64,000 bases of DNA from the NCBI GenBank assembly GCA_027625915.1, contig JANTQA010000033.1, positions 7,316,001 to 7,380,000 of the forward strand. Reading direction: 5' to 3'. Of the stretch, positions 11,881 through 23,414 are shown piece by piece (position 1 is the stretch's first letter; the number at the start of each line of letters is the position of its first letter). Origin of the DNA: Anaeramoeba flamelloides (Eukaryota; Metamonada; Anaeramoebidae). The notes under the pieces were generated by a model. The model was not told where the DNA came from. It saw only the letters and a list, made by a program, of their open reading frames with translations, and made no database searches. The position numbers and the translations under genes are program-made.

Positions 11881-12287
11881 GAAAAAAAAATGGTTAGTCT
11901 GGGGTTACTTTCTTTAAATACGTTAATTTGTCCTTTAAGAATATAAATTGACTTGATAGATTTTAGGCTGATTATTTTAAAGTGTCTTAGCTCTCAGAGA
12001 ATTATTAATTTCAAAGTGTTTTTCTTGTATAATTTCGATATTCTTAAAAATTTCGAATTCTGATAAAAAAATACAGAAAAAAAATCCAAAAAGAAGGTAT
12101 TTAAAGGAATAACTTTTCCCAATAAGAAGCCGAAGATTAAAGTATGTTGTTATTGGGTTTAAACCACATTATTTCTCGCAATCGTTCTGATGTCTCCCAA
12201 AAATCGTTTAATAAAGAAGTAGAATTTGTTGATACCTCAACAATCAAAAAGGATACTTGTGTTAGAAAAAAAACCCAACAAATTGTA

Positions 12288-13005
12288 AAAAAAATCTGGA
12301 TTTTCAAGAAAAATTTAAAGGTTGAAACATTAATATTCAGACTCCAAAGTTGTAAAATATCTTTCTTAAATTTGTCTCGAAATATAGATTAGTACTTTTG
12401 TCCCAATAATATGTATATAAAAGTTTAATCACTGTTTCAAAAAAACAAGTGTATTACTTTTTTATAAAATACCTAGACATAAACTGATCAAAGAAACTAC
12501 ATAAAATCATCTATAAATATGAAATTGATTTCTTAAAGTTCCATTCTTAATAAATAATTCATAAAAATGTGGGATCAAATTTGAAAATTTTTCTCAAAAA
12601 ATTGAGTTCATTTTTGATAAAAGTTTTCAAATAATAAAAATAAGATTTTTTAAAAAAATTTGTAAAAAATTTTGAACAAATTTCATTCATAATTTAAAAT
12701 ATACTTTAAATTATATGGATTTTAACATCAAAATTGATTTGATCTTCGATATACTATTGTGTAGTGAATTAGAGGTTAAATTGGAACAACAAGAAGAAAA
12801 AGCAGGGGTAATTTTTTTCAACATTAGTTATAGATTTTAGGAATACTTTATTTTGATACTCTACCTGTAAAAAAAAACAAAAAAATTATAGATAAAAATC
12901 TGGATTTTCAAGAAAAAATAAAAACTTTGAAACATTAATATCCGCCACTCCAAAGTTTAAAAATATTTTTCTTGTTTTTTTTCTCTAAATGTAGATTATT
13001 AACTG
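12288..13005 (+). repeat. about 115-bp direct repeats flanking an older repeat
   Basis: The segment beginning CTGGATTTTCAAGAAAAA and containing GAAACATTAATATTC occurs at about 12295-12395 and again at about 12898-13005. The copy of the 5255-5700 repeat family lies between them. The first copy overlaps the tail of a short open frame starting at ATG 12144. It may be a local duplication or the ends of a decayed element. Confidence 0.5.
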
Positions 13006-13739
13006 AAAATTTTTATTTTTTAAAGAATTAAAAATAAATCAACTAGACTCTTTTTAACAATTATTTTCATATATTTCAAATATATTGAAAATACAAAAAA
13101 CTTCATAAAAAGTAAATAAAAATAACAATCATGGGGGGGAGTATGTCGATGTATCATTTGTTTCATCTTGTAAATTAAAAAATTGAAAAAATATTTAATT
13201 TTGTAAGTTATAAATATTAATTATTAAATTCTGGAATACAATTATTTTACGTTTATATTTTTTGATCAATTAAGGAATTTTAAACAAAAAAAGTTTCAAA
13301 ATGATATTATTTAATTGGGGTAATTATTAAAAAATGAAAAATTTTCTTGTGAAATAATTTTTAGAATAGATTTTAATAGCAATGTAGAACTTATATCATT
13401 TACATCCAATCACAAAATACTTTGATTATTTCTGAATCTATTCTGAAGATAATTCCTAAAATTGGATATTATAAACAATAAGGAAACAAAAATAAAAACT
13501 CTTTATATAAAGCCTATAATGTTATTTTTTTTTTTTGGGATCACTTGAAAGGATTCTTTAAATAAATAATTTGAAAAAAATATTTCTAGAGATGTTAAAT
13601 GAAATACTTTTTGAATTTTTTAAGATATTTTTAATACAAAAAAGAAAAATATATCATTACATCGTTTAAAAAAGAGTGATCTCAAATAATGAAAAGTATT
13701 ACAAATCATATATATCTCATTATTTTAAAGCCTTTTCTC

Positions 13740-14260
13740 ATAAAATATTTAAATTGGTCATTTGGGAAGAAAGGTTCAACATGAATATTAATTATTAACA
13801 ATACAAAAAATTCAAAGTGGGATCAATAAATAGAAGAAAAAATAAATGTTTAAAGACAAAATGGGGGACTAAAGAATAATAGTTAGTTTAATACTTTCTT
13901 TTGGTAAGGGTTTTGATTTTGTTGATCCATCATTCGAAATTCTGTTGAAAATAATTACTATTTTTGGTAGATCTTGTAAAATTTTTATTCTATTTTGATA
14001 ATCAAAGGAAATTTAATTGTTTATGTTGATTTGATTGTAAATAATAAAAATTATTATTCTTTAGAAGTTAATATGTTTCTTCTTTTAATCCAATTTGAAT
14101 TTTTTTTTTTTCTTCGAGGTTCCTGTTTCCAATTACAAATGGAGTTATACTTTTAACGGCATTTTTCTTTGTTACTTAGTTTTTGATTAATTACTTTTTA
14201 ATTATCATTCAGAAATCGGTTAATTTTTTTATTCTTTGAGTAAAAGGTTTTGATTATGTC
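13740..14260 (+). repeat. dispersed repeat, direct partner at 16640-17340
   Basis: Shared blocks occur in the same order: GGTTCAACATG, then AGAAAAAATAAATGTTTAAAGACAAAA, GTTGATTTGATTGTAAATAATA, and a T-rich tract. The second copy lies inside the probable giant intron of the PH gene. There is no coding capacity. Confidence 0.55.
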
Positions 14261-14581
14261 AGTAAATACAATTTGGTTCTCGTTTTTCCAATACTGTAAT
14301 TTTATTACCTTTAGCTGTATTAATACACCCACAATATTTTAACAAGATAAATTTTTTAAAGTTGTTAATTGCAAAGATTAGAAATATTTTTGTAACATGT
14401 TTTTAAAAACAGTCCTGTTGAGAAAATAATCTTTTTTAAACAATTTTGAAATAAATTTCAATTTTCTGTATTTTAAAAGAATTATCATCCTTCATTACAA
14501 GTATAGTACAATTCATTTAAATACTTTCAAAGCTTTTTAGATCTTTCCGACTGACAATCTTCAAGATTTCAATTTCTTTTA

Positions 14582-14779
14582 CAACTAGTTCCACTTTTAG
14601 GACACAAACTTTCAAGGAAATTTAAAGAATAGAAAAAATCTCAAATTAAGGCACAAAATTCAAATTCTAGTAAAATTATTTGTACAAAAAAAAATTCCAA
14701 AAAATGTACATTAATTTGAGATTTTTTTGTGCCTTAAATTTGGTTGAAAGTTTGTGCCCTAAAAGTGGAATTGACGATC
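14582..14779. repeat. MITE family 1, copy B
   Basis: This is the same 198-bp palindromic structure as 2770-2966: left arm CAACTAGTTCCACTTTTAGG, right arm ending in the reverse complement with a diverged last dozen bases. It is TA-flanked. Arms contain the family core CACAAACTTTCAA(C/G)GAAA and its complement. Confidence 0.75.
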
Positions 14780-15198
14780 TAATTTTACATTTTTTACGAT
14801 TTCAAATACTTGATAAAAGTTTTATAAGCCAAAAAAGGGTAAAAAATAATTTTCAACATAAGATAACCTTTTGTTATTTATTTGAAATTTTTGAAAAGTT
14901 ATCTTATCAATAAAGATATTTATTTACTTTCAATCACCTGAAGCTCATTTTAAGAAAACAGAAAAGCGGAAAGTTGGACAAATTGCAAGTTTTTAAAAGT
15001 TTGAATTGTAAAATCTTTATAATTGAAATTTTTTTAATTCTGATCTTTAATTTTACTTTCAAAATTTTAAAAAAACAAAAGTGTTGTATAGGAAAATAAG
15101 TGGACGACAATTTTTGTGTTATTTTTGCTTTGTTTCTTTCAAAAGGATTTCATTTTTTATCATTTTTGTTTTGGATTGGTTTTCTCTCAAAAAATTTT

Positions 15199-18100
15199 AT
15201 GAATAATAAAAAATTGTATCGGGCATTATTTAATCATAAAACAATAATAAAAGGTGATTTGGTTCGAATTACTGATGAACGCCAAGGGTCGATAATGTGT
15301 TATGGTTATGTCAAATATTCTAAAAAAATAATCAAATTTCCCAGAGCATTTGTTCTTGATGTGGAAATGTTCAACCCACAAACAGTCAATGTAGAATTCG
15401 AAGGGGTCTTGAAAAAAAAGCCAAAATATCAGTCCAGTTTTAAAACAAGGTACATTAAATTATATAACTCACGTATGTTTTGGTTCCATGATGATCAAGT
15501 AATTCTCTCTTAATTTTCCAAAAAAAAGAAACAACAAAAGAAAGATCTTTCCAAAAGATTCGTACAATCGCAGATTTAAATTCAATTCTCGATCCTTCTA
15601 ATCCTTTTCTTCTTTTCCTTCTTTTTCTTGATTGATCTTATTTTTTTCTTCTTAATTTCATTTTCTTTTTAGTCAACAGATCCTCTCAGCGGAATACTGC
15701 TAAGTAATTGTAAAAAAGTCACTATTAATAAAAATAAAATTTCTTTTCAATTAAAAACAAAAGACAAAACCTGGAATTTTGTGTGTAAAGATTCATCACA
15801 AACAAAAAAATTAGTGAGTTTAATCAATAGTTTGGTAAGTCTATCTCTCTTTTTCTTACCAAAATTTTTTTTATTAAACATTTTCATGAGAAGATGGCTG
15901 ATTAAAAAACCCTACATCTGTTACACCAGAAATTACATCAAATTCATGTACTGAAAACTAATAATGAGTTTCAATTAAAAAACAATTTGAAAGACAAAAT
16001 TCAAAATCAAAAATTGGAAAAATAATGTATTGGGAAAAATCAAAAACTTTTATCTTACTTGAACACGTTTTTGATTTTGTTCTTTTATAGATCCCGTAAG
16101 TATCAACTTTTAAAAGTTTAATTTAATAGAACAAGTTCGGATCAAACAATAATCATCATTCAAGAAGAGAAGATCCAATCTTAAATTTAAACGAGAAGAA
16201 TATTTTATGATATATTTTTTCTCTTTATTTAATAAAAATAATGATCACTTCCAACAAAAGGGAAGCGAACCTAACAAGAAAACTGTTCACACACAAAGCC
16301 AATTATGTTATTTTTTTTGGACTCTTATTGAAACGATCCCTTAAATAAATAAGAGGTGTTTATGTTTTATAAATTTGGATGGTCAAACAAACTCAAATAA
16401 ATATTTTCTATCAGGATTATTCAATTTTTAGTCATTGGGCTTTAGTTAAGAAATCATTTTATGGCTCAATTTCCATTATTCTTTTGAAAATATAATCAAT
16501 ATTCAATTTGATTATTATTGATTGTTTTCAAATATTAAACAATATTATTGAGTGAAATACAAAAAATAATAAACTTTTTCTCTTTTTAGTTTTTGGTTTG
16601 TTTTCAGATAAATGAAGAATAATCATTAGGGGGGGACACCGAAGCAAGAAAAAAGGTTCAACATGTTTCTTAAAAGAACCTGACTTAAAATTAAGATCAA
16701 TTAATAAAAGAAAAAATTAATGTTTAAAGACAAAAAAGAGGATTCAGCACAACAATAGTTTTTCTAATAAATTCCATTTCACAATAATTGGCCCATTAAA
16801 AATCAAATTTTGAAAATAAAAATTTTTATAAATTGAAGTTATCGATTATAATAAAAAAATTACTATTTTAATATTCAGTTCTGTAGACAAGAAATTTTTG
16901 TTTTTTTTTTCCAAAAATAAAATAAAAAAAAGTAAAAAAAAATAAAAAAATATTGAGTCATTTATTATGAAATTTAGTTTACTATCTTTCATTAAGAGGT
17001 TTTTCTTTGATTGATCTGATTATTAAAAATTCGATGAAAAATTTGGTTATTATTGATGTTTTCAAAACAACCTAAACAATTTCGATATGAAAGTAGATTT
17101 AAATTGTGTATTTGTTGATTTGATTGATAATAATATAATGGATTATTCTTTGTTGTTAATTTCTTTCTTGTTTTAATTGTTTTTGATTTTCATTTTCTAT
17201 AAGGTTTCTAATTAAAAAGCGTGTTGAACTTTTTTTACTGTATGATAAAATAAAAAAAATTCATTTGGTAAATAGAAGTATAATAATAAACTATTCTACG
17301 GCGTATTTAATTCTTCTTATTTCTTATTTGGTTTTTGAAAATGTCTATTCTAAAAAATAATTGATATTTGGACAATTATTTTTTTAACCCCTTTGAAAGA
17401 AACAAAGTTTATATGTCCCTACAACCCAAAAAACACTAAAAATGGAAAACTGAACAAATCCCTTCCATTAAAAAAATTCAAAAAACTACTGAAAAAATAA
17501 AAATAAAATTTCAATTTAACTTTTTCTTGAAAACATTTTTTGCCAAAATGATTGAATTCAAACTTGAAATTGTGTATATTTTTAGATACACTATCTTATT
17601 TTAACTCATTTACTAAAACAAATTCTAAATTATGGGATTTTTATTTTCACAAAAAGGGATTAATTTAGTCTTCAAATGTTTTGTTATTTTTAAATGGTAA
17701 AATTAAAAAAAAAAAAAGTCATTGAAAAAAGATAAAATCTCTGGAAAAATATTCTAATTTAATATATTAAGTTATTCTTTGATTTCAAAATTTTCTCAAT
17801 TCCAATTTTTCAAAAAAAAAATAAAAAAGTTTACAGTAATTTCAAAAAATATTTTCAATATTCAAAAGTTGAAAGTTTTTTTATTCTAAAAAAAAATATC
17901 CCAGTGGTTAATTGAATTAAGTTATCAAGCTAGATTTCGAAAAATATTAATCAAAAAAAAATAATCCTTTTTTATATTAAGGGCATATATTCAAAATGTG
18001 TGTAAATAATTTGTAAAAACAATCTATTCGTTAATTATTAAATTTTTTTTATGTGAATTCAGAAAGTGGATAATTTTTAATTTGGTTATGCGAACAATAT

Positions 18101-18459
18101 TATTATTTTTTTACTTTAATATTTTTATTATTTTTCTTCTCTTTTTTATTTTATTTGATAAAATTTTCAAAAATTAATCCTTTCTCCCAATAAATAAATA
18201 TAACATTTATCAATTTTTAAATAATTATATTTCTAAAATATCCAACTCCTTTATTTATTTTTTACTATTGAAACTTTTCACTTCATTTCTCCTTTTTCAA
18301 ACATAATCATAGAAATATTCACAAGATGATTTTGAAATTATTTCGCCAAAAAATGAAACTTTCACAAGAATGCGTTCAAAGACCGGGATAAACATCAAAA
18401 AACAATCAACTTTTCATCATTCTTCCTTTGACATTCCCAAAAAAACAAACAAAAACTAA
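15199..18459 (+). CDS. small PH-domain protein
   Basis: Exon 1 is 15199-15498 (100 codons from ATG) and exon 2 is 15673-15834, joined in phase 0 by a 174-nt intron. Together they encode a PH domain starting at about residue 71: FEGVLKKKPKYQSSFKTRYI, MFWFHDDQ, then SGILLSNCKKVTI and TWNFVCKDSSQTKKLVSLIN. The residues before it (GDLVRITDERQGSIMCYGYV) are unassigned. PH domains bind phosphoinositides or proteins. Two 3' ends are possible. A 2.48-kb intron to 18313-18459 adds a 48-residue polar tail (KYSQDDFEIISPKNETFTRM...) and gives 202 aa. A 256-nt intron to 16091-16099 ends the protein at SLIP. The first is preferred because the tail reads as coding and its acceptor has a good pyrimidine tract. 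Confidence 0.6.
16640..17340 (+). repeat. dispersed repeat, direct partner of 13740-14260
   Basis: Same block order as 13740-14260, interrupted by extra AT-rich sequence. It lies between the second and the probable last PH-gene exon. Confidence 0.5.
17395..18010 (+). repeat. 620-bp dispersed repeat, inverted partner at 58240-58870
   Basis: Reverse complement of 58240-58870 follows this stretch over its whole length. Landmarks include AAACACTAAAAATGGAAAACTGA, CTAAATTATGGGA(A)TTTTATTTTC and TATTAAGGGCATATA. It is diverged but continuous. It lies in the probable PH-gene giant intron. Confidence 0.7.
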
Positions 18460-19554
18460 CCAAAGAAATACAATGAATAAAAAAAAAAAAAAATCTTGTA
18501 TATATTCAAAAAAATGTAAAATTTGATCAAGGATCATTTTCAAACAATTTTCTTTTTGTCAGCCATTTAACCATAACTCACCTCGTGCACTTGGAAATAA
18601 AAAATTATTTTATTAATTATTTTTGAAGAAATATAATATTGATGCAGTAATAAAATATTTTTTTTTTCAAAAACGATTAAGTCAAAAAAAAAAAAAAATG
18701 ACAAAGAATAAAATAATTTTTTATTCAAGAAACAAATCGCTAAATAAACATATTAAAAAAAAAGTTTATTTAAATATTTTAATATAAACTCTAATAATAA
18801 TTGTTAATTTTTTAATTTATTTTTTTTTTAATTTATTTTTTAGAATTGTTATTTTCTTTATTAAATATGATTTTAAAGATTAAGATATCTACTTATTTAA
18901 ATATTATACACCTTTTATTGGAATAAATAAGGCTCAGATTTGAACTGGGATTATTACTAGTTTACGTAATGATCAATAATCGAAAGTTTTTAATCAAGTA
19001 AATGATGAGTTTTTTCATGATAATTAAAAAAGAACAAAAAATATTACAAGCTACTGAAGTAAATTATTAAAAACCAAAACAGTTATTTGTAAAAATTGAG
19101 GAATTAATTTTTTTAACTTGATAAAATTAAAACTATCCAAATAAATAAAGTTTTAAAAAAGGGATGACTTTCTTTAATAAATATATATTTTTTATAAGTT
19201 TTATATGGTTTAAAAAAGGAAATAAAGAAACTTTTGTATATGAGATGGAAGTCGGAGTTGGATTAAATACATTCTTAATCTTTTTAGTACTAACTTTTAT
19301 ATAACTGTAATTTTTGGAAAGTTTAAATTATAGTGAACATTATTCCCCTTTTTTTAAAAAAATACTACAAAAGTGTTTTATATAAGTTCCTTACTCTTTT
19401 TGAAATATTTTTAACTCATTAAAAGAATTATTTTAAAATCATAAGCTATAGCGAGTTTAGAAATCTTATAATTTTATTATAAATAGCTAATTTTTGAAAA
19501 TTAGTATAAAGTAATCTATTTTCAAAATTTCAAATTATTTTTGAAATGAAAAAA

Positions 19555-19590
<36 letters not shown>

Positions 19591-19659
19591 AAATTCAAAA
19601 TTTTCTACACTGCTAAAACGTTCCAAACAATCACAATAATACAATTTTATTGAAATTGG

Positions 19660-20120
19660 GGATAATTTTGATTTTTGGAAAATATGAAAATCATTTTTTC
19701 ATCTTTTAGTTTTTGTTTTCATTTCATTGTTTTAATTATGTAATTTGTTTCGTTAGATCGAAATTTTTTTTCAACCAATAATATTAGGTTAAATTTGGGT
19801 TGTTCCAAATAGAAGAACTCAAATAAAATTAGTTCGTAGTATCTAACCATTTGATCGATCAATATTCCTAATAGAATTTAAACAAATTTACCAATGTATT
19901 TTTTTGTTTTGCTGATTCCAAAATTTTTAAAACACCCTTGAATTATTAGTATTGATAATTATTTACTTATTGTTTTTTGAGTATTGTGATTTATAAACAA
20001 GTGTTAACATTTCAATTAGTGAAGGGTTCTAATTTGGTAAATCTTCTAGAATTGGTTAAATAAGTTTTTTTTTTTCAAAAAACGAGTTTTGGTGTTTAAA
20101 AAATTTTGAATTGGGTTATA
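19660..20120 (+). repeat. dispersed repeat, copy without the MITE present in its 1980-3020 relative
   Basis: It matches 1980-2265 and 2600-3020 in order: TTTTCAT..TTT.GTTTTCATTT, ATCTAACCATTTGATCGATCAATATTCC, GAGTATTGTGATTTATAAACAA, TTTTGGTGTTTAAAAAATTTTGAATTGGG. A shorter inverted relative lies at about 55630-55810. It serves as an empty-site reference for MITE-1 copy A. Confidence 0.6.
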
Positions 20121-20849
20121 TATATATATATATATATTGTTTTTAAAATATAAACACAGATTATTACTGTCCTAGTTGTAAAAAAAAAAGAAAAAAACAT
20201 AAAATTCCAGAATTAATCTAGTTAAAATTTTTTAATCCCATTATTTGGAACTTGGAAGATTAACAATTAATAAAATAAATTTGAAAAAGAAAATTCTAAA
20301 TATTTTGACGAATAGTTTGCTAAAAAGTTATTCTTGGTAAATATATTAAGAAATTTTTAATTACAAGAATCAACATTAAGTATTTTAAATCTCACAAAAA
20401 TGATTATTTTAAAAGAATTTGTCATAAAAAATCTATTGAAAAACAAAAATTAAAAGCTAAACTAAAATGATTATTAAATTGTTTTTATTCATAAAATATG
20501 GAATTTGTATCATAGTCTTTGAGATGGTTTTATAAAATACCAGGTAAAACGTAAAGTGTTTTTTTTTTCTGTTTTTTGATTTCAGAAATAACATAAATAT
20601 ATTTTTTTTTAAAATTTTTATTATTGAGGGGATATTCTTCCACAAAATTACACCCTGTTTGTAGTTATATTTTCTTGGATTCTCTGTTATATCTATAAAC
20701 TCAATATATATATATATATATATATATATAACATGTAAACAGAAAACCTCAAGAAAAGTTAGGTAATATTCTTTTTTAATTTAAGGACTAAAAAGAAAAA
20801 AATTTAATTGTTTTTTTTATTTCTAAAATTACAAAAAAAAACATTTAGC

Positions 20850-21080
20850 TTTTACAGAATTTAAAATAATTGAGTAAAATATAAGTTTTTTTTTATCTTT
20901 ACTATGGAATTCTGGAAAACCACGGTTAAGTTTTTTTTTATTCAAGAAATGTAGAGAAAATTTTTGAAATTTTCTTTTTATTTCTCAAATTAAAAAAAAA
21001 ACGCCTTTAGCTTTTCCAGATTTCAAAAAAATTCAAAAAAATCTTAGATTTTTCTCTATTTTTTTGAATTTTGGAAAAGA
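20850..21080. repeat. two copies of the 80-bp palindrome family with longer flanks
   Basis: Units at about 20850-20930 and 21005-21080 have the AGCTTTTCCAGA(A)TT...TTCTGGAAAAG structure. The following GAAACTCTAAAATTGTATTT is shared with about 55225-55245. GAAAACCTCAAGAAAA at about 20742 is the reverse complement of sequence near 6643. Confidence 0.6.
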
Positions 21081-22655
21081 TAGGCACTCTACGACGCTTG
21101 GTGGCGCCATATGGCACTTCCCGAAACTCTAAAATTGTATTTAAAGTTTTTAACCTTAACTATAATTTATTCAAAATTTATAATTAATCAGATAGCTTTT
21201 CTTTTGAAAAATGAAAAGAAAAAAATTATTTTTTAGCTATGACTAGAAAAAGAGATAGAAAAGCAAAAAAAAAAAAAAATGAAATAAAAAAATAATCAAA
21301 CAAACAATAAATTTCAAATTAATTATTAGTACATGTAGAAATTTTCTTTTCATTTTTTATTGTTTATAAATAAACAATATATAGAATAATTTCTCATCTT
21401 TTATGTATGCTTTTGTAGGGTGTAATGTTTTTTGTGTGTGTGTGTGTGTGTTTTTAAAGTGTTTGACTTCCAAATAATTAAGTTAAATCTTTTTTTCTTG
21501 GTAACCTTATCAAATTAACAATTAGATAATGATTATTTCCAATAAGTTTTATTCTTTATCTCATAAGTATATTAAAATATTTTTTTTGTCAAGGCCATTT
21601 TTAAGAAAAAGCCAACTACCATTCTCTAGAATATTGAAAAAAAAAAAAAAAAAATCTTGTACCTATTAGAATTATATTTGATTCTTTCTCATTGAAAAAA
21701 AAAAGAAAAAAAAAAAAAAATACGCAATTAGTAACATCAATTAAATATTCCTCTGCAAACTTTTTGAGTTTTAATTTTATTGGATTTATTTAATATAAAT
21801 ATACTTTCTATTCCTTTTCTATCTTCTTCTATATTAGTGTTCCATTCCAATAAGAAAAAAAAAATGAAAAGGAAATTTTTTAATTAATTTTATTTTTCAA
21901 TAATCATACCGTTTTATTTGTTTTTTTTTTTTTTCACACCAGGTTTTAATATAATAAAAATATTATCTTGTCAATTAGTATCCAAATAGAATTCCAGAAA
22001 CAGTATTCATTTTAATTTTTTTGTTGTGAAAAAAGAAGGAAAAGAAAGTTCACAATTTTAGACTATCAGTATTTAGAGTGGGTAGTGTTGGTGTAGAATA
22101 CTGATATATAAACATTTCTATTCCCATTTTTAAATAGCTCTGAATTATTAAAAATGTCTTTTAATTTGAGAATATTATTTGTTAAATGTTGAACAAAAGA
22201 AAAAAATTTTGTCTAAAGATCTCTTAATAAATTAATTTATTAGATCTAGTATTGATAGTTTGTTAATTGACAAAGACATTGTAGATTTTTTCTCAAATTT
22301 TAATTTATAAAGTTCATTTTTTTAAATTATTGATTTTTGTACAATTTTTTCTTTTTTAAATTATCCTTTTTTTTTTTTTTTCAAATACTAAAAAATAAGA
22401 TTGTTTCAATAACATTAATTCACATCACATAGTTCAAGAGTGGATCTCAAATTAACTTGGGGAGTCTGTTTTTTTTTTTTATTTTTATATTAAAATGGTT
22501 AAATGTTCAACAGATCGGTGACTATGTTTTCTAAAAGATAAGAGGTGTACCAAAATCAAACAAAATTGCAAAAACTAAAAATTTTTAATTTATTCAAGAT
22601 TTTACAACATTTTTAAACGGCTAAAAGGGGCATAATAATCTTTTTCAGAGTATCA

Positions 22656-23414
22656 CTACAAAATACCATTTCCTTGGGAAAAGACTTTATCAAGTATTGT
22701 GATGAGCAAGTGAGCAGAAGCTATTTGTGCTTGGTTTTCTTGGTTTTGGTTTTTTGTAAAAGGAAGCAATGTTCTGATCAATTGCCGCATTACAAACGAA
22801 CAATTAGAGTCTATTGGCGTGACAAGGATCATTAAAAAAGAAAATAACCAAGGAGAAAATCTCTTTAAGATCACGATTTTTTGATTAAAATTGCTTTGCT
22901 TTGATTTTTCTTTATTAAACAAATTGCAAATAGTAATAAAGGAACTTTCAGAATGAACATGATCCATTAATTTTAATTCGTCAGTGTTTGGCTGACTATT
23001 TACAATTAATTGCCTCCATTTCTTGGTTTCACACGATTTAGGTAGCGAAGATCTTGATGTTTTATTTTTTGAAAGATCAAATTCAGAACGCAATTTCTTA
23101 TATGATTGAACAACTTGCTTTTCCCATTCCATTTTTTTTTCAAGCTTGAGATCATTTTCCTTTTCTTTTTCTTTATTTTTTTTCTGTTCAATTTCCTTTT
23201 CATTTCGTTTTGTTTTTTTTTGTGTTGTGTCTATTAATTGGCTTGTTGGTTTTCTTTTTCTTTGATAATTTGGTACAGAAATATCAAACGGCATACTTTG
23301 TGCTTCTTGTCTCACTCTCAGGATGTAGTCTTCTCCATTTAGTGGTACACCACTTGAGGAAATTCTGGCACTTGGGCTAATAAACAAAACTGGTCGTCTT
23401 TGTGTGTCGGACAT
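22656..23414 (-). CDS. GEMIN2: Gemin2 (SMN-complex / snRNP assembly factor)
   Basis: Single exon, 252 residues from ATG 23414 (MSDTQRRPVLFISP). Gemin2 holds Sm proteins during spliceosomal snRNP assembly in the cytoplasm with SMN. Family landmarks are in order: the N-terminal EDYILRVRQEAQSMPFDI (cf. the EYLRRVQIEA motif), a Lys/Glu-rich insert at about residues 55-90, EWEKQVVQSYKKLRSEF, KKWRQLI, then the C-terminal helical domain with FSPWLFSFLMILVTPI, SFVMRQLIRTLLPF and SAHLLITILDKVFSQ. Length is close to the usual 250-280. The EK-rich insert resembles low-complexity insertions in neighbouring genes. Its presence fits a genome with many introns. The identification rests on motif order by eye. 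Confidence 0.85.
   Translation of the reverse strand: MSDTQRRPVLFISPSARISSSGVPLNGEDYILRVRQEAQSMPFDISVPNYQRKRKPTSQLIDTTQKKTKRNEKEIEQKKNKEKEKENDLKLEKKMEWEKQVVQSYKKLRSEFDLSKNKTSRSSLPKSCETKKWRQLIVNSQPNTDELKLMDHVHSESSFITICNLFNKEKSKQSNFNQKIVILKRFSPWLFSFLMILVTPIDSNCSFVMRQLIRTLLPFTKNQNQENQAQIASAHLLITILDKVFSQGNGIL

Larger units (their letters stand above)
10497..15198. other. intergenic region with repeats and broken gene pieces
   Basis: 4.7 kb lies between the divergently transcribed 8736-10496 gene and the PH gene. It contains the inverted 380-bp repeat (10715-11100), an inverted-repeat-flanked gene remnant (11235-11880), a direct repeat pair (12288-13005), a dispersed repeat (13740-14260) and MITE-1 copy B (14582-14779). 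A 14940-14990 segment reads as QSPEAHFKKTEKRKVGQIA and might be an upstream exon of the PH gene, but no clean acceptor was found. Confidence 0.65.
18460..22655. other. intergenic region, AT-rich with microsatellites and repeats
   Basis: No gene was found in 4.2 kb between the converging PH and Gemin2 genes. It holds dinucleotide TA tracts (19558-19585, 20117-20138, 20704-20730), a TG tract near 21435, a dispersed repeat (19660-20120), the palindrome pair at 20850-21080 and many A or T runs. Confidence 0.7.

Noticed and set aside
12144-12392. 82-codon plus-strand frame from ATG 12144
   Set aside because: The first 45 codons look moderately protein-like, but the tail is part of a direct repeat and there is no recognisable family; left as possible debris.
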